Source of the DNA: Microbacterium halophytorum
GTDB taxonomy: Bacteria; Actinomycetota; Actinomycetes; Actinomycetales; Microbacteriaceae
Assembly (NCBI RefSeq): GCF_002970975.1
Contig: NZ_KZ672982.1
Span: 186,001 to 250,000, forward strand
Direction: 5' to 3'
Length of the DNA stretch: 64,000 nt
Position numbers and translations under genes: made by a program. The notes under the pieces were generated by a model. It did no database searches and was not told where the DNA came from. It saw only the letters and a program-made list of their open reading frames with translations. Below are positions 43,003 through 54,881 of this stretch, piece after piece; positions within the stretch are counted from its first letter, which is position 1; each line of letters begins with the position of its first letter.

Positions 43003-43623
43003 TCAGCCCTTCTTGGGGGCGAGCTGCTCGATGATGGCCTTAGCGACGTCCTGCATCGTGAGGCGGCGGTCCATCGACGCCTTCTGGATCCAGCGGAACG
43101 CCTCGGGCTCGGCGAGCCCCATCTTCTCGTTCAGGAGGCCCTTGGCCCGGTCGACGAGCTTGCGGGTCTCGAAGCGCTCGACCATGTCGGCGACCTCGGC
43201 CTCGAGCGTGATGAGCTGCTCGTGGCGGGCGAGGGCGATCTCGATCGCAGGAAGCAGGTCGTTCGGGGTGAACGGCTTGACGACGTAGGCCAGGGCGCCC
43301 GCCTCGCTGGCGCGCTCCACGAGCTCCTTCTGGCTGAAGGCCGTCAGCAGCACGACGGGCGCGATGTTGCCCTTGCTGAGCTTCTCTGCCGCCGAGATGC
43401 CGTCGAGCTGCGGCATCTTCACGTCCATCACGACCAGGTCGGGGCGCAGCTCCGTCGCGAGCTGAACGGCCGTCTCACCGTCACCGGCCTCGCCGACGAC
43501 GTCGAAGCCGTTGTCCCGGAGGATCTCCACGATGTCGAGACGAATCAACGACTCGTCCTCCGCCACGACGACGCGGCGCGGTGCGCCGGCAGTCGCCTGC
43601 TCGTCCTTCTGCTCTTCGCTCAC
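43003..43623 (-). CDS. pdtaR: ANTAR-domain response regulator (PdtaR type)
   Basis: The protein has 206 residues. Receiver domain: VVVAEDESLIRLDIVEILRDNGF, phosphoacceptor Asp in LVVMDVKMPQLDG (~66), Thr in LLTAFSQ and Lys in YVVKPFTP. A coiled linker (LEAEVADMVERFETRKLVDRAKG) leads into the ANTAR RNA-binding domain (GLLNEKMGLAEPEAFRWIQKASMDRRLTMQDVAKAII). ANTAR proteins bind paired hexaloop RNA hairpins and prevent transcription termination. Its partner kinase (PdtaS) is not in the window. Location next to pyk/polA is typical of Microbacteriaceae. Confidence 0.92.
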   Translation of the reverse strand: MSEEQKDEQATAGAPRRVVVAEDESLIRLDIVEILRDNGFDVVGEAGDGETAVQLATELRPDLVVMDVKMPQLDGISAAEKLSKGNIAPVVLLTAFSQKELVERASEAGALAYVVKPFTPNDLLPAIEIALARHEQLITLEAEVADMVERFETRKLVDRAKGLLNEKMGLAEPEAFRWIQKASMDRRLTMQDVAKAIIEQLAPKKG

Positions 43624-43869
43624 TGTCTCATCCTAATCACGACGCGCCCTCGCGGAACTGAACCGCGCCTGAATACGCCCATCGATCTGACCACACGCGC
43701 CTCGAGCGCTCAAGGGCCGCCCCTCCCGCTGTCCCGCCCACCTGCACCGCCGCAGTCTCAAACAACGCGCCTAGATCGCGTCTTCTCCCGCGTCATTCGC
43801 GACCGCGGCAGCCGTACGCGCGAAGCCGCACCAGCCCCGACCCCAGCAGACATCCCGGCCCGCGCCGCA

Positions 43870-43920
43870 GGTCTCGGCACGATCTTTCCCGCGAAGCGGG
43901 GAAGATCGCATGCCGAGACC
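43870..43920. other. Very long imperfect hairpin between pdtaR and tRNA-Leu
   Basis: GGTCTCGGCA / TGCCGAGACC form a perfect outer 10-bp stem; CGATCTTTCCCGC / GCGGGGAAGATCG form an inner 13-bp stem with one wobble, a two-base bulge (CA) and a GAA loop. With 23 paired positions it is stronger than the terminators around it. The 353-bp gap 43624-43976 otherwise contains the pdtaR promoter region (not resolved) and the tRNA terminator; no ORF looks real. Confidence 0.7.
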
Positions 43921-43941
43921 GAGGACTCCGAAAGGCGACGA

Positions 43942-43976
43942 CGAGAAATGGCCGCCCTTCAGGCGGCCATTTCTCG
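43942..43976 (-). terminator. tRNA-Leu terminator
   Basis: A perfect 15-bp stem, CGAGAAATGGCCGCC / GGCGGCCATTTCTCG, five-base loop, starting at the base after the tRNA 3' end. The A-rich ascending and T-rich descending arms fit a factor-independent terminator. Confidence 0.85.
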
Positions 43977-44059
43977 TGCCGGCGGTGGGACTCGAACCCA
44001 CACACCCTTACGGATAACGCATTTTGAGTGCGTCGCGTCTACCATTCCGCCACGCCGGC
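43977..44059 (-). tRNA. tRNA-Leu (anticodon CAA)
   Basis: An 83-nt gene. Acceptor GCCGGCG / CGCCGGC, D arm with GCGGAATGGTAGACGC, anticodon stem ACGCA / TGCGT around the loop CTCAAAA (anticodon CAA, reading UUG), a long variable arm (class II, as for Leu/Ser), T arm GTGGG-TTCGAGT-CCCAC. Discriminator A; CCA is not encoded. Downstream of pyk and upstream of its own terminator. Confidence 0.97.
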
Positions 44060-44061
44060 AG

Positions 44062-44093
44062 GCAGCGGGCCCGCCCGAAGGCGAGCCCGCTGC
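44062..44093 (-). terminator. pyk terminator
   Basis: GCAGCGGGC / GCCCGCTGC outer stem and CGCC-cgaa-GGCG inner stem (UUCG-type loop on the minus strand), 13 bp after the pyk stop and immediately before the tRNA gene. Confidence 0.75.
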
Positions 44094-44106
44094 AGACGCT
44101 ACCAGA

Positions 44107-45552
44107 TCACTGCTTCTGGTAGACCGGGGCCGCTCCCCCGACCGCGTCCCCGACCCGGTGCACGCGCAGGTCGTTCGTCGAGCCGGCGATTCCGGGAGGC
44201 GAACCGGAGATCACGACGACCTTGTCACCGGCCTTGGCGAGATCGTTCGCGAGCACGTACTCGTCGACCTGGTGGAACATCTCGTCGGTGTGGTCGACCA
44301 TGTCGACGATCGTCGATCGGACGCCCCACGTGAGCGCCATGCGGCGGCGCGTCTGCTCGATCGGCGTGAAGCCGATCATCGGGATGCGGGAGCGCAGGCG
44401 CGACAGGCGGCGCGCCGAGTCGCCCGACTGCGTGAAGACGCACAGCAGCTTCGCATCGACGAACTCCGCGACCTCGATCGCGGCCTTCGTGATGACGCCG
44501 CCCTGCGTGCGCGGGTGGGTCGTCAGCGGCTCGATGCGCTCGAGTCCGTGGTCCTCCGTCGACGCGACGATGCGCGCCATCGTCTCGACGGTCGTCACGG
44601 CGTGTGCGCCGACGCTCGTCTCACCCGAGAGCATGACCGCGTCCGCACCGTCGAGAACGGCGTTCGCGACGTCGCTCGTCTCGGCGCGGGTCGGCACGGG
44701 GTTCTGGATCATCGACTCGAGCATCTGCGTCGCGACGATGACGGGCTTCGCGAGCCGGCGGGCGATCGAGACCGCCTGCTTCTGCACGAGCGGAACTGCC
44801 TCGAGCGGCAGCTCGACGCCGAGGTCGCCTCGGGCGACCATGATGCCGTCGAAGGCCTCGATGATCGGCTCCAGCGCGTCGACGGCCTGGGGCTTCTCGA
44901 TCTTGGCGATGATCGGGCGGCGCACGCCCTCCTCGTCCATGATCTCGTGCGCGCGCTCGACGTCGGCGGCGTCGCGGACGAACGACAGCGCGATGATGTC
45001 GCAGCCCTTGCGGAGGGCCCAGCGGAGGTCCTCCTCGTCCTTCTCGCTCAGCGCCGGCACGTTCACGGCGACGCCGGGGAGGTTGATGCCCTTGTTGTTC
45101 GACACGGGGCCGGGCACGACGACCTTGGTCGTCACGACGGTGCCGTCGGTCTCGACGACCTCGACGCGCACCTTGCCGTCGTCGATCAGGAGGAAGTCAC
45201 CGGGCTTGACGTCCTGCGGCAGACCCTTGAACGTCGTCGAGACGAGCTCCTTGGTGCCGGGCACGTCCTCCACGGTGATCTTGAAGATGTCGCCCTCTGC
45301 GAGCTCGTGCGGCCCATCGGCGAACTTGCCGAGGCGGATCTTCGGGCCCTGCAGGTCGGCGAGGATCGCGACCGGCTTCTCGAACTCGGCGGCTGCGCCG
45401 CGGACGTTGGCGTAGTTGTTGTCGTGGACCGAGTGGTCGCCGTGGCTCATGTTCAGGCGAGCGACGTCGACGCCCGCCTCGATGAGATCACGGACGGTCT
45501 CCTGGGTGGACGTCGCCGGCCCGAGGGTCGCGACGATCTTGGCACGTCTCAA
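44107..45552 (-). CDS. pyk: Pyruvate kinase
   Basis: A 481-residue enzyme of normal length. MRRAKIVATLGPATS opens the barrel; LADLQGPKIRLG is the ADP/metal loop, and IIAKIEKPQAVD carries the active-site Lys. Phosphoenolpyruvate and Mg sites continue in MVARGDLGVELP and ATQMLESMI. It makes pyruvate and ATP from PEP. The start codon is TTG, supported by GGAAGG seven bases upstream; no ATG or GTG is available near the family N-terminus. Confidence 0.95.
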   Translation of the reverse strand: MRRAKIVATLGPATSTQETVRDLIEAGVDVARLNMSHGDHSVHDNNYANVRGAAAEFEKPVAILADLQGPKIRLGKFADGPHELAEGDIFKITVEDVPGTKELVSTTFKGLPQDVKPGDFLLIDDGKVRVEVVETDGTVVTTKVVVPGPVSNNKGINLPGVAVNVPALSEKDEEDLRWALRKGCDIIALSFVRDAADVERAHEIMDEEGVRRPIIAKIEKPQAVDALEPIIEAFDGIMVARGDLGVELPLEAVPLVQKQAVSIARRLAKPVIVATQMLESMIQNPVPTRAETSDVANAVLDGADAVMLSGETSVGAHAVTTVETMARIVASTEDHGLERIEPLTTHPRTQGGVITKAAIEVAEFVDAKLLCVFTQSGDSARRLSRLRSRIPMIGFTPIEQTRRRMALTWGVRSTIVDMVDHTDEMFHQVDEYVLANDLAKAGDKVVVISGSPPGIAGSTNDLRVHRVGDAVGGAAPVYQKQ

Positions 45553-45626
45553 ATTTCACACCTTCCGCACGTGTGCTGGATGGGCGGGTCGACTGGAGGA
45601 TCCGCACGATCGCCGCGCCCGCCGAT

Positions 45627-45655
45627 GTGCGGCCCACCGGGTCGATGGGCCGCAC
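45627..45655 (-). terminator. Hairpin between gltD and pyk
   Basis: GTGCGGCCCA / TGGGCCGCAC, 10 bp with a nine-base loop, nine bases past the gltD stop. It should separate gltBD from pyk at least partly. Confidence 0.75.
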
Positions 45656-45663
45656 TGGCCATG

Positions 45664-47113
<1,450 letters not shown>

Positions 47114-47121
<8 letters not shown>

Positions 47122-50100
47122 GGGTCACCTCCAGGATTCTGTTCCAGACGACGTCGCCGTCGGGGTCGAGCCCCTCGTCGATCGCGTCCTGTCGGGTCTG
47201 CAGCACGGCCGCGTAGTCGCGCGGCACGATCTTGGTGAATTCGGCCGCCGCCTCCTCGAGGTCCTCGAGCAGGCGCGCGGCGGTCTCGGAGCCGGTGTGC
47301 GCTTCGTGCTCCTCGAGCAGGTCGCGGAGGATCTCGATGTCGCCCGACCCCAGCTGCGTCAGCTGGAGTTCGCCGGAGGCGAGCGAATCGGCGTTCACGA
47401 GCTCGCGGTCGAGGCGGTGGACGTAGGCGGTCCCTCCCGACATGCCGGCGCCGAGGTTGCGCCCCGTGCCGCCCAGGATGACGGCCAGCCCGCCCGTCAT
47501 GTACTCCAGCGCGTGATCGCCGACGCCCTCGACGACCGCCGTCGCGCCGGAGTTGCGCACGAAGAAGCGCTCGCCGACGACGCCGCGGAGGAACATCGAT
47601 CCGGATGTCGCGCCGTACCCGATCACATTGCCTGCGATCACGTTCCGGGCCGCGTCGAACGACGCCGCCCTCGGCGGGCGGACGATCACACGGCCGCCGG
47701 ACAGGCCCTTGCCGACGTAGTCGTTCGAGTCGCCCTCGAGGCGGAGCGTGATGCCGGCGGGGAGGAACGCCCCGAACGACTGCCCGGCAGAACCCGTCAG
47801 GCTCACCGAGATCGAGTCGGGCGGCAGCCCGTTCGCGCCGTGCGCCTTCGTGACGTGGTGGCCCAGCATCGTGCCGACCGACCGCGCGGTGTTCCGCACG
47901 GGCAGCTCGATCTCGACGCGGCCGCCGGAGGAGATCACCCCGCGGGCGCGTTCGATCAGCTCGACGTCGAAGTGCTCGCCGAGCTCGTGGTCCTGCTGCC
48001 TGACGTTCCTGCGCGACTCCGAGTCGGCGAACTCCGGCCCATAGAGGATCGGCGACAGGTCGAGCCCGTCGGCCTTCCAGTGCGAGACGGCGCCGTCGAT
48101 GTCGAGCAGGTCGGCGCGCCCGACGGCCTCGTCGATCGAGCGCAGGCCGAGCGAGGCGAGGTACTCCCGCACCTCCTGGGCGATGAACTCCATGAAGTTC
48201 ACGACGTGGTCGGCCTGACCCGTGAAGCGCGAGCGCAGAGTCGGGTTCTGGGTCGCGACGCCGACGGGGCACGTGTCGAGGTGGCAGACGCGCATCATGA
48301 TGCATCCGGTCACGACGAGCGGAGCCGTGGCGAAGCCGAACTCCTCCGCGCCGAGCAGCGCCCCGATCACGACGTCGCGGCCCGTCTTCATCTGGCCGTC
48401 GACCTGCACGACCACGCGGTCGCGCATCCCGTTCAGCATGAGCGTCTGCTGCGTCTCCGCGAGGCCGAGCTCCCACGGCGTCCCGGCGTGCTTCAGCGAG
48501 TTCAGCGGGCTCGCGCCCGTGCCGCCGTCGTGGCCGGAGACCAGGATGACGTCGCTGAGCGCCTTGGCGACGCCTGCCGCGACCGCGCCGATGCCCGACT
48601 GGCTGACGAGCTTGGTGTGGATGCGCGCATCCGGGTTCGCCCGCTTGAGGTCGAAGATCAGCTGCTTGAGGTCCTCGATCGAGTAGATGTCGTGGTGCGG
48701 CGGCGGCGAGATCAGGCCGACGCCCGGCGTCGCATGCCTCGTGCGCGCGACCCACGGGTACACCTTGCCGGGGGGCAGCTGGCCGCCCTCGCCGGGCTTC
48801 GCGCCCTGGGCGAGCTTGATCTGGATGTCGTCGGCCTGCGTGAGGTACATGCTCGTCACGCCGAAGCGGCCGGAGGCCACCTGCTTGATCGAGCTGCGCC
48901 GCTCCGGGTCGACGAGGCGATCGAGATCCTCGCCGCCCTCGCCCGTGTTCGAGCGCGCGCCCAGGCGGTTCATGGCGATCGCGAGGGTCTCGTGCGCCTC
49001 CTTCGAAATGGAGCCATAGCTCATCGCGCCCGTCGAGAACCGCTTCACGATGCTCGCGACCGACTCGACCTCGTCGATCGGGATGGGCCTGACGCCCTTC
49101 GTCTTCATCCGGAACAGCCCGCGCAGCGTTTTCAGCTCGGCGGCCTGGTCGTCGACGAGCTTCGTGTACTCGCGGAAGATGTCGTATCGACCCGTGCGCG
49201 TCGAGTGCTGGAGGCGGAAGATCGTCTCGGGGTTGAACAGGTGCGGCGAGCCGTCGCGGCGCCACTGGTACTCGCCGCCCGTCCACAGCCGCTCGTGCGC
49301 GCGCGGGGCGCGGTCCGAGGGGTAGGCGAACGCGTGCCGCGCCGCCGTCTCCGCGGCGATGTGCTCGAGCCCGATGCCCTCGATCTTCGTCTCCGTGCCC
49401 GTGAAGTAGGCGTCGACGAGCTCGTGCGAGAGACCGACTGCCTCGAAGACCTGCGCGCCCGTGTACGACGACACGGCCGAGATGCCGATCTTCGACATGA
49501 TCTTGAGCACGCCCTTGCCGAGCGCGTAGATCAGGTTCCGGACGGCCTGCTCCTCGGTGACGCCCGAGATCACGCCGCTGCGGACGAGCTCCTCGGCCGA
49601 CTCCATCGCGAGGTACGGGTTCACGGCGCTGGCGCCGTAGCCGAGGAGCGTTGCGACGTGGTGCACCTCGCGCACGTCGCCCGCCTCGGCGACGAGGCCG
49701 ACGGCCATCCGGGTCTCGTTCCGGATGAGGTGGTGGTGCACCGCTGAGACGGCGAGCAGCGACGGAATCGGAGCGTACTCCTGGTCGCTGTCGCGGTCGG
49801 TGATGACGAGGAATTGGGCGCCGTCCGCGATCGCACGGTCGGCCTCGCGGCACATCTGCTCGATGCGCTTCTGCATGCCCTTCGCACCGGACGAGACGCG
49901 GTACAGGCCCGAGATCGTGACGCACTTGCGCTCGGGGAACGACGTCGAGATGTGCTGGATCTTGGCGAGCTCATCGTTGTCGATCACGGGGAAGTCGAGG
50001 CTGATCGCCCAGGCGTGCTCCGGGCCCCACGTGCAGAGGTTGCCCTCGCTGCCGAGCTTGGTCCTCAGGCTCGTCACGACCTCTTCGCGGATGGAGTCGA

Positions 50101-51688
50101 GCGGCGGGTTCGTCACCTGCGCGAACTGCTGCGCGAAGTAGTCGAACAGCAGGCGGGGGCGGCTGCTCAGCGCCGCGATCGGCGCGTCGGAGCCCATCGC
50201 GCCGATCGGCTCGGCGCCCTTGGCGCCCATGGGGCCGATCAGGATCTTCAGCTCCTCCTCCGTGTAGCCGAAGGTGCGCTGGCGGCGGCGCACCGACGCG
50301 ACCGGGTGGACGAGGTGCTCGCGCTCCGGCAGGTCGGCGAGGCGGACCGTGCCCTCTTCGAGCCACTTCGCCCAGGGCGCCGAGGTGGCGATCTCCTTCT
50401 TGACCTCGGCATCCGAGCGGATGCGCCCTTCGGCCGTGTCGACGACGAACATCGTTCCCGGCTGAAGGCGGCCGCGGCGCGCGATGCGCTCCGGCTCGAA
50501 CTCGAGCACGCCCGTCTCACTGCCGACGACGACGAGGCCGTCGGTCGTGACCGTCCAGCGGCCGGGGCGGAGGCCGTTGCGGTCGAGCGTCGCGACGACC
50601 TGAGTGCCGTCGGTCGCGAGCAGGGCCGCCGGGCCGTCCCACGGCTCCATGAGGCCCGCGTGGTAGTCGTAGAACGCGCGCACGTCCTCGTCCATCTCGG
50701 CCTTGCGCTCGTACGCCTCAGGAACCATCATCATCATGACGTGCGGGAGGCTGCGGCCCGTGAGCTCGAGCATCTCGAGCACTTCGTCGAAGGAGGCGGA
50801 ATCGCTCTCGTCGTCGGAGCAGATCGGCAGGATCGGCTCGATCTCACCGAGGACATCGCTCGCCAGCTGCGACTGGCGCGCGCGCATCCAGTTGCGGTTG
50901 CCGCTGACGGTGTTGATCTCGCCGTTGTGCGCCATCATGCGCAGCGGCTGCGCGAGCGGCCACGACGGGAAGGTGTTCGTCGAGTAGCGCGAGTGCACGA
51001 CCGCGAGCTCGCTCGCGAAGCGCTCGTCCTGCAGATCGAGGTAGAACGGCTCGAGCTGGAGGGTCGTGACCATGCCCTTGTAGCCGATGGTCCTGGCCGA
51101 CATCGTGACGAAGTAGGCGGCGGCCTCGTGCTGCGCGCGCTTGCGCAGCCGGTAGGCGCGGCGGTCGAGCTCGATGCCGCGCAACGGCTCCTGGTGCCCC
51201 GCCTGCGCGCTCGCGACGAACAGCTGCTCGATGGCCGGCTGCGCATCGCGCGCCAAGCGGCCGAGGTGGGAGGGGTCGACCGGAACGGTGCGCCACCCGA
51301 GCACGTGCAGGTTCTCGGTGGCGGCGATGCGCTCGATCTGGCGCTTCTGCTTCTCGCGCTCGAGGCGATCCGTGGGCAGGAAGGCGCAGCCGGCGGCGTA
51401 CTCGCCGACGGGGGGAAGGTCGAAGTCCAGCTCGTCGCGGAAGAACGCGTCCGGCATCTGGAGCAGGATGCCCGCGCCGTCGCCCGTGCCGGCGTCGGAG
51501 CCGATGGCGCCGCGGTGCTCGAGGTTGCGGAGTGCTTCGAGTGCGAGCGCGACGATGTCGTGTCCGGCCGTTCCGCGCAGCGTGGCGACCATCGCGAGAC
51601 CGCACGCGTCCTTCTCGAAACGCGGGTCGTACATGCCCTGGCGCGGGGGGTAGGCGCCGCTGGCGCCGTAAGGGGGCTGGAAGTACAT
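47114..51688 (-). CDS. gltB: Glutamate synthase large subunit
   Basis: A 1,524-residue enzyme. A short propeptide precedes the N-terminal nucleophile Cys29 in DACGLAMVATLRG; cleavage would expose this Cys for the glutaminase. Next are the amidotransferase domain, the central domain, the FMN barrel (SYGSISKEAHETLAIAMN, HDGGTGASPLNSLKHAG), the 3Fe-4S cysteines CIMMRVCHLDTCPVGVATQ (~1130-1150) and the C-terminal right-handed beta-helix (GGTAYVHRLDRELVN). It converts glutamine plus 2-oxoglutarate to two glutamates with electrons from GltD. Confidence 0.96.
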
Positions 51689-51723
51689 CCTGTGACCGAC
51701 TTTCCCTCGATGCGGAAACGAAA

Positions 51724-51757
51724 GCGGATGACGGCCCGTCGCCCGGCCGTCATCCGC
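51724..51757 (-). terminator. Hairpin between lgt and gltB
   Basis: A perfect 12-bp stem, GCGGATGACGGC / GCCGTCATCCGC, ten-base loop, flanked by complementary AACGAA/TTCGTT. It lies 46 bp past the lgt stop and ~35 bp before gltB, so gltB probably has its own promoter in this gap or is reached by read-through. Confidence 0.75.
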
Positions 51758-51802
51758 GAATTCGTTCCCGTTCCCCTTGGAGAAGGGAAAGCAGGGGTCA
51801 GA

Positions 51803-52822
51803 TCATCGCGATGCTTGTGGCGACGGCTCGGTCGTGGCAGCCGCGTCAGCCGGGTCGCTGACGTCGACGTAGTCATCTTCGCTGGAGTTTATGTCGCCCA
51901 CGTTACGGGCATGTTTCCCGGCACGATAGGGCGACGGCTCGACGCCCGTGTGGCGCCTGCCCTGCACGATGATGATCGCAAGACCGATGATAACGGCAGC
52001 GATGGACGCCCACACATTCGTGCGCAGGCCGAGGATGACCTCGCTCGGGTCGATCCGGATGCTCTCCCACACGATGCGGCCCGCGCCGTACCAGACGAGG
52101 TAGAGGCCGAACAGGCGCCCCCACTGCATCGCAGCCCTGCGGCCGAGCCAGAACAGCACGATCACGCCGAGCACGTTCCAGATCACCTCGTACAGGAAGG
52201 TCGGGTGGAAGAGCGTGCCCGGTTCGAGGCCGGCCGGGATCGCCGGGTTCGTGTCGTCGACCTCCAGGCCCCACGGCACGTCGGTGGGCAGGCCGAACAG
52301 CTCCTGGTTGAACCAGTTCCCGAACCGCCCGATCGCCTGCGCGAGCAGCAGCCCTGGCGCGAGGGCGTCGGCGAAGGTGAAGAACCGGATGCCCGTCCAG
52401 CGGCAGCCGAGCCACGCGCCGATGGCGCCGCCGATCAGCGCGCCGTAGATGGCGATGCCGCCCTCCCAGATCGCCCACACGGAGCCGGGCTCCGAGATGT
52501 TCCAGGGGTTGGATCCCTCGCCGAAGTAGAAGTCGGGGTGGGTGGCGACGTGGAAGATGCGCGCGCAGATGATCGCGAGCGGCACGGCGAGCAGGGCGAT
52601 GTCGATGACGACCCAGGGCTCGGCACCGCGCTTGGTGAGCCGGCGGTTGGCGATGAGGGTCGCGACGATGATGCCCGCGATGATGCACAGCGCGTAGATG
52701 TGGATCGTGAACTGGCCGAACGTGAACGGCCCGATCGTCCACGGCCCGAAGTCCCACGTCCACGAGCTGATCGGCGGGGACGGGATGCTCGAGGCCACGG
52801 AGGCCAGTGCGGAAGACAGCAT
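51803..52822 (-). CDS. lgt: Prolipoprotein diacylglyceryl transferase
   Basis: The protein has 339 residues and seven membrane helices. The Lgt signature IGRFGNWFNQELFG (~164-178) and HPTFLYEVIWN are intact; the conserved Arg and the first-helix His (IHIYALCIIAG) are present. It transfers diacylglycerol from phosphatidylglycerol to the lipobox Cys of lipoproteins. The ~40-residue Asp/Ser-rich C-terminal tail is cytoplasmic and family-variable. Position after trpA is typical of actinobacteria. Confidence 0.94.
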   Translation of the reverse strand: MLSSALASVASSIPSPPISSWTWDFGPWTIGPFTFGQFTIHIYALCIIAGIIVATLIANRRLTKRGAEPWVVIDIALLAVPLAIICARIFHVATHPDFYFGEGSNPWNISEPGSVWAIWEGGIAIYGALIGGAIGAWLGCRWTGIRFFTFADALAPGLLLAQAIGRFGNWFNQELFGLPTDVPWGLEVDDTNPAIPAGLEPGTLFHPTFLYEVIWNVLGVIVLFWLGRRAAMQWGRLFGLYLVWYGAGRIVWESIRIDPSEVILGLRTNVWASIAAVIIGLAIIIVQGRRHTGVEPSPYRAGKHARNVGDINSSEDDYVDVSDPADAAATTEPSPQASR

Positions 52823-52884
52823 GATCGCGAGTCTAGTTCTCCTGGTGAGGCGGTTCTGTCAGCGAACTGTGGGCGGCGGGCCGC

Positions 52885-53667
52885 TCAGCGGCGGGCGCCG
52901 GCCGTCAGGTCGCGGGTGAGGGAAGCGACGGCGTCCACGCCGCCGTCGCGGAGCGCTCGCACGAGCGCCGTTCCGACGATCGCGCCGTCTGCGTAACCGG
53001 CGATGTCGGCGACCTGATCCGGCGTCGAGACCCCGATGCCGACGCACGCGAAGATGTCGCTGTGCTCGCGGATGCGGCCGACGAGCTCGCGCGCCGCGCG
53101 GTCGAGCTCCTTGCGCTCGCCCGTGATGCCCATCCGGGACACCGTGTAGACGAAACCGGTGCTCGACCCCGTGACCATGTCGAGGCGCTCGTCAGTCGAG
53201 GTCGGCGCCGCGAGGAAGATGCGGTCGAGGCCCGTCCGCTCGCTCACGGCGATCCAGTCCGCGGCCGAATCCGGCGTCACGTCGGGCGTGATGAGCCCGG
53301 CACCGCCTGCGGCGACGAGGTCATCGGCGTAGCGGTCGAGGCCGTACTGCACGACGAGGTTCCAGTACGTCATCACGACGACGGGGACGTCGGTGCGCTC
53401 GGCGACCGCACGCACGGCCGTGAAGAGGTCGCGCGTGCGGAACCCTGCCTCGAGCGCCGCGTTCGTCGCTTCTTGGATGATGGGGCCGTCCATCACCGGA
53501 TCCGAGTACGGCGGGCCGAACTCGATGACGTCGGCGCCGTTGTCCGCGAGGGCGACGGCGGCTTCGACGCTCGTGTCGAGGTCCGGGAATCCAACGGGTA
53601 GGTAGCCGATGAACGCGGCGCGGCCGTCGTCGTGCGCCGCGCGGATGGCATCGTGGACGCGGCTCAT
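52885..53667 (-). CDS. trpA: Tryptophan synthase alpha subunit
   Basis: A 260-residue TIM barrel. The catalytic Glu and Asp lie in [17 protein letters not shown] (~47-63). [26 protein letters not shown] is the phosphate loop. It cleaves indole-3-glycerol phosphate to indole for TrpB. The ATG overlaps the trpB stop by four bases (ATGA), coupling translation. The variant GPPYSDP (usually GxPYSDP) is normal. Confidence 0.95.
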   Translation of the reverse strand: MSRVHDAIRAAHDDGRAAFIGYLPVGFPDLDTSVEAAVALADNGADVIEFGPPYSDPVMDGPIIQEATNAALEAGFRTRDLFTAVRAVAERTDVPVVVMTYWNLVVQYGLDRYADDLVAAGGAGLITPDVTPDSAADWIAVSERTGLDRIFLAAPTSTDERLDMVTGSSTGFVYTVSRMGITGERKELDRAARELVGRIREHSDIFACVGIGVSTPDQVADIAGYADGAIVGTALVRALRDGGVDAVASLTRDLTAGARR

Positions 53668-54881
53668 GCGCCGACCTCCTCTGCGTCGTCGTACAGGCCG
53701 AACCAGCGAGCGGCGGTGTCCATGTCCTTGTCACCCCTGCCAGAGAGGCACACCGCGATCACGGCGTCCTCCCCCAACTCGCGGCCGATCCGGATGGCAC
53801 CGGCCAGCGCGTGCGCCGATTCGATGGCGGGGATGATCCCCTCCGTGCGACTGAGCAGGCGAAGGGCCTGCATCGCCTCGTCGTCGGTCGCGGGGATGTA
53901 ATTCGCCCGACCGATCGACGCGAGCCACGAGTGCTCGGGGCCGACGCCCGGGTAGTCGAGGCCGGCGGAGATCGAGTGCGACTCGATCGTCTGCCCGTCC
54001 TCGTCCTGCAGCACGAAGGTCCGCGCCCCGTGCAGCACGCCGGGCCGGCCGCGTTCGATCGACGCCGCGTGGCGCTCGGTGTCGACGCCGTCGCCGGCCG
54101 CCTCCACGCCGATCAGCGCGACGGCCGGGTCGTCGATGAAGGCGTCGAACATGCCGATCGCGTTGGAGCCGCCGCCGACGCAGGCGACCACGGCATCCGG
54201 AAGCGCTCCCGTCGCGGCGAGCAGCTGCTCGCGGGCCTCCTCGGAGATGACCTTCTGGAAGTCGCGCACCATCGCGGGGAACGGGTGCGGGCCGGCGGCC
54301 GTCCCGAAGATGTAGTTGGTCGTCGCGACGCTCGCCACCCAGTCGCGGTACGCCTCGTTGATCGCGTCCTTGAGCGTGCGCGAGCCCGTCGTGACCGGCA
54401 CGACGTCGGCGCCGAGCAGGCGCATGCGCGCGACGTTCAGCGCCTGGCGCTCGGTGTCGACCTCGCCCATGTAGATGGTGCACTCCAGGCCGAACAGCGC
54501 GGCGGCCGTGGCGGTCGCGACGCCGTGCTGGCCGGCGCCCGTCTCGGCGATCACCCGCGTCTTTCCGAGCCGTTTCGTCAGCAGGGCCTGCCCGAGCACG
54601 TTGTTGATCTTGTGGCTGCCCGTGTGGTTCAGGTCCTCGCGCTTGAGGAAGACGCGCGCGCCGCCCGCGTGCTCGGCGAAGCGGGGCACCTCCGTAAGCG
54701 GCGACGGGCGCCCGGCGTAATCGCGCAGCAGCGCGGCGAGCTCGGAGGTGAACTCCGGATCCTTCATGGCCTGCTCGTGCGCCGCGGCGATCTCGTCGAC
54801 CGCCGCGATCAGCGGCTCCGGCATGAACCGGCCGCCGAACTCGCCGAAGAACGGCCCCTGCTGGTCGCGCAGATTCGTCAT
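53664..54881 (-). CDS. trpB: Tryptophan synthase beta subunit
   Basis: A 405-residue PLP enzyme. The Schiff-base lysine is in [13 protein letters not shown] (~91); the conserved Glu in [14 protein letters not shown], and the PLP phosphate loop in [12 protein letters not shown] follow. It joins indole with serine to tryptophan in a complex with TrpA. Overlaps trpC by four bases. TrpB1-type length. Confidence 0.96.
   Translation of the reverse strand: MTNLRDQQGPFFGEFGGRFMPEPLIAAVDEIAAAHEQAMKDPEFTSELAALLRDYAGRPSPLTEVPRFAEHAGGARVFLKREDLNHTGSHKINNVLGQALLTKRLGKTRVIAETGAGQHGVATATAAALFGLECTIYMGEVDTERQALNVARMRLLGADVVPVTTGSRTLKDAINEAYRDWVASVATTNYIFGTAAGPHPFPAMVRDFQKVISEEAREQLLAATGALPDAVVACVGGGSNAIGMFDAFIDDPAVALIGVEAAGDGVDTERHAASIERGRPGVLHGARTFVLQDEDGQTIESHSISAGLDYPGVGPEHSWLASIGRANYIPATDDEAMQALRLLSRTEGIIPAIESAHALAGAIRIGRELGEDAVIAVCLSGRGDKDMDTAARWFGLYDDAEEVGA

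Noticed and set aside
43977..44059. tRNA-Leu as an integration site for a mobile element
   Set aside because: No integrase, no repeated tRNA 3' end and normal core genes on both sides.
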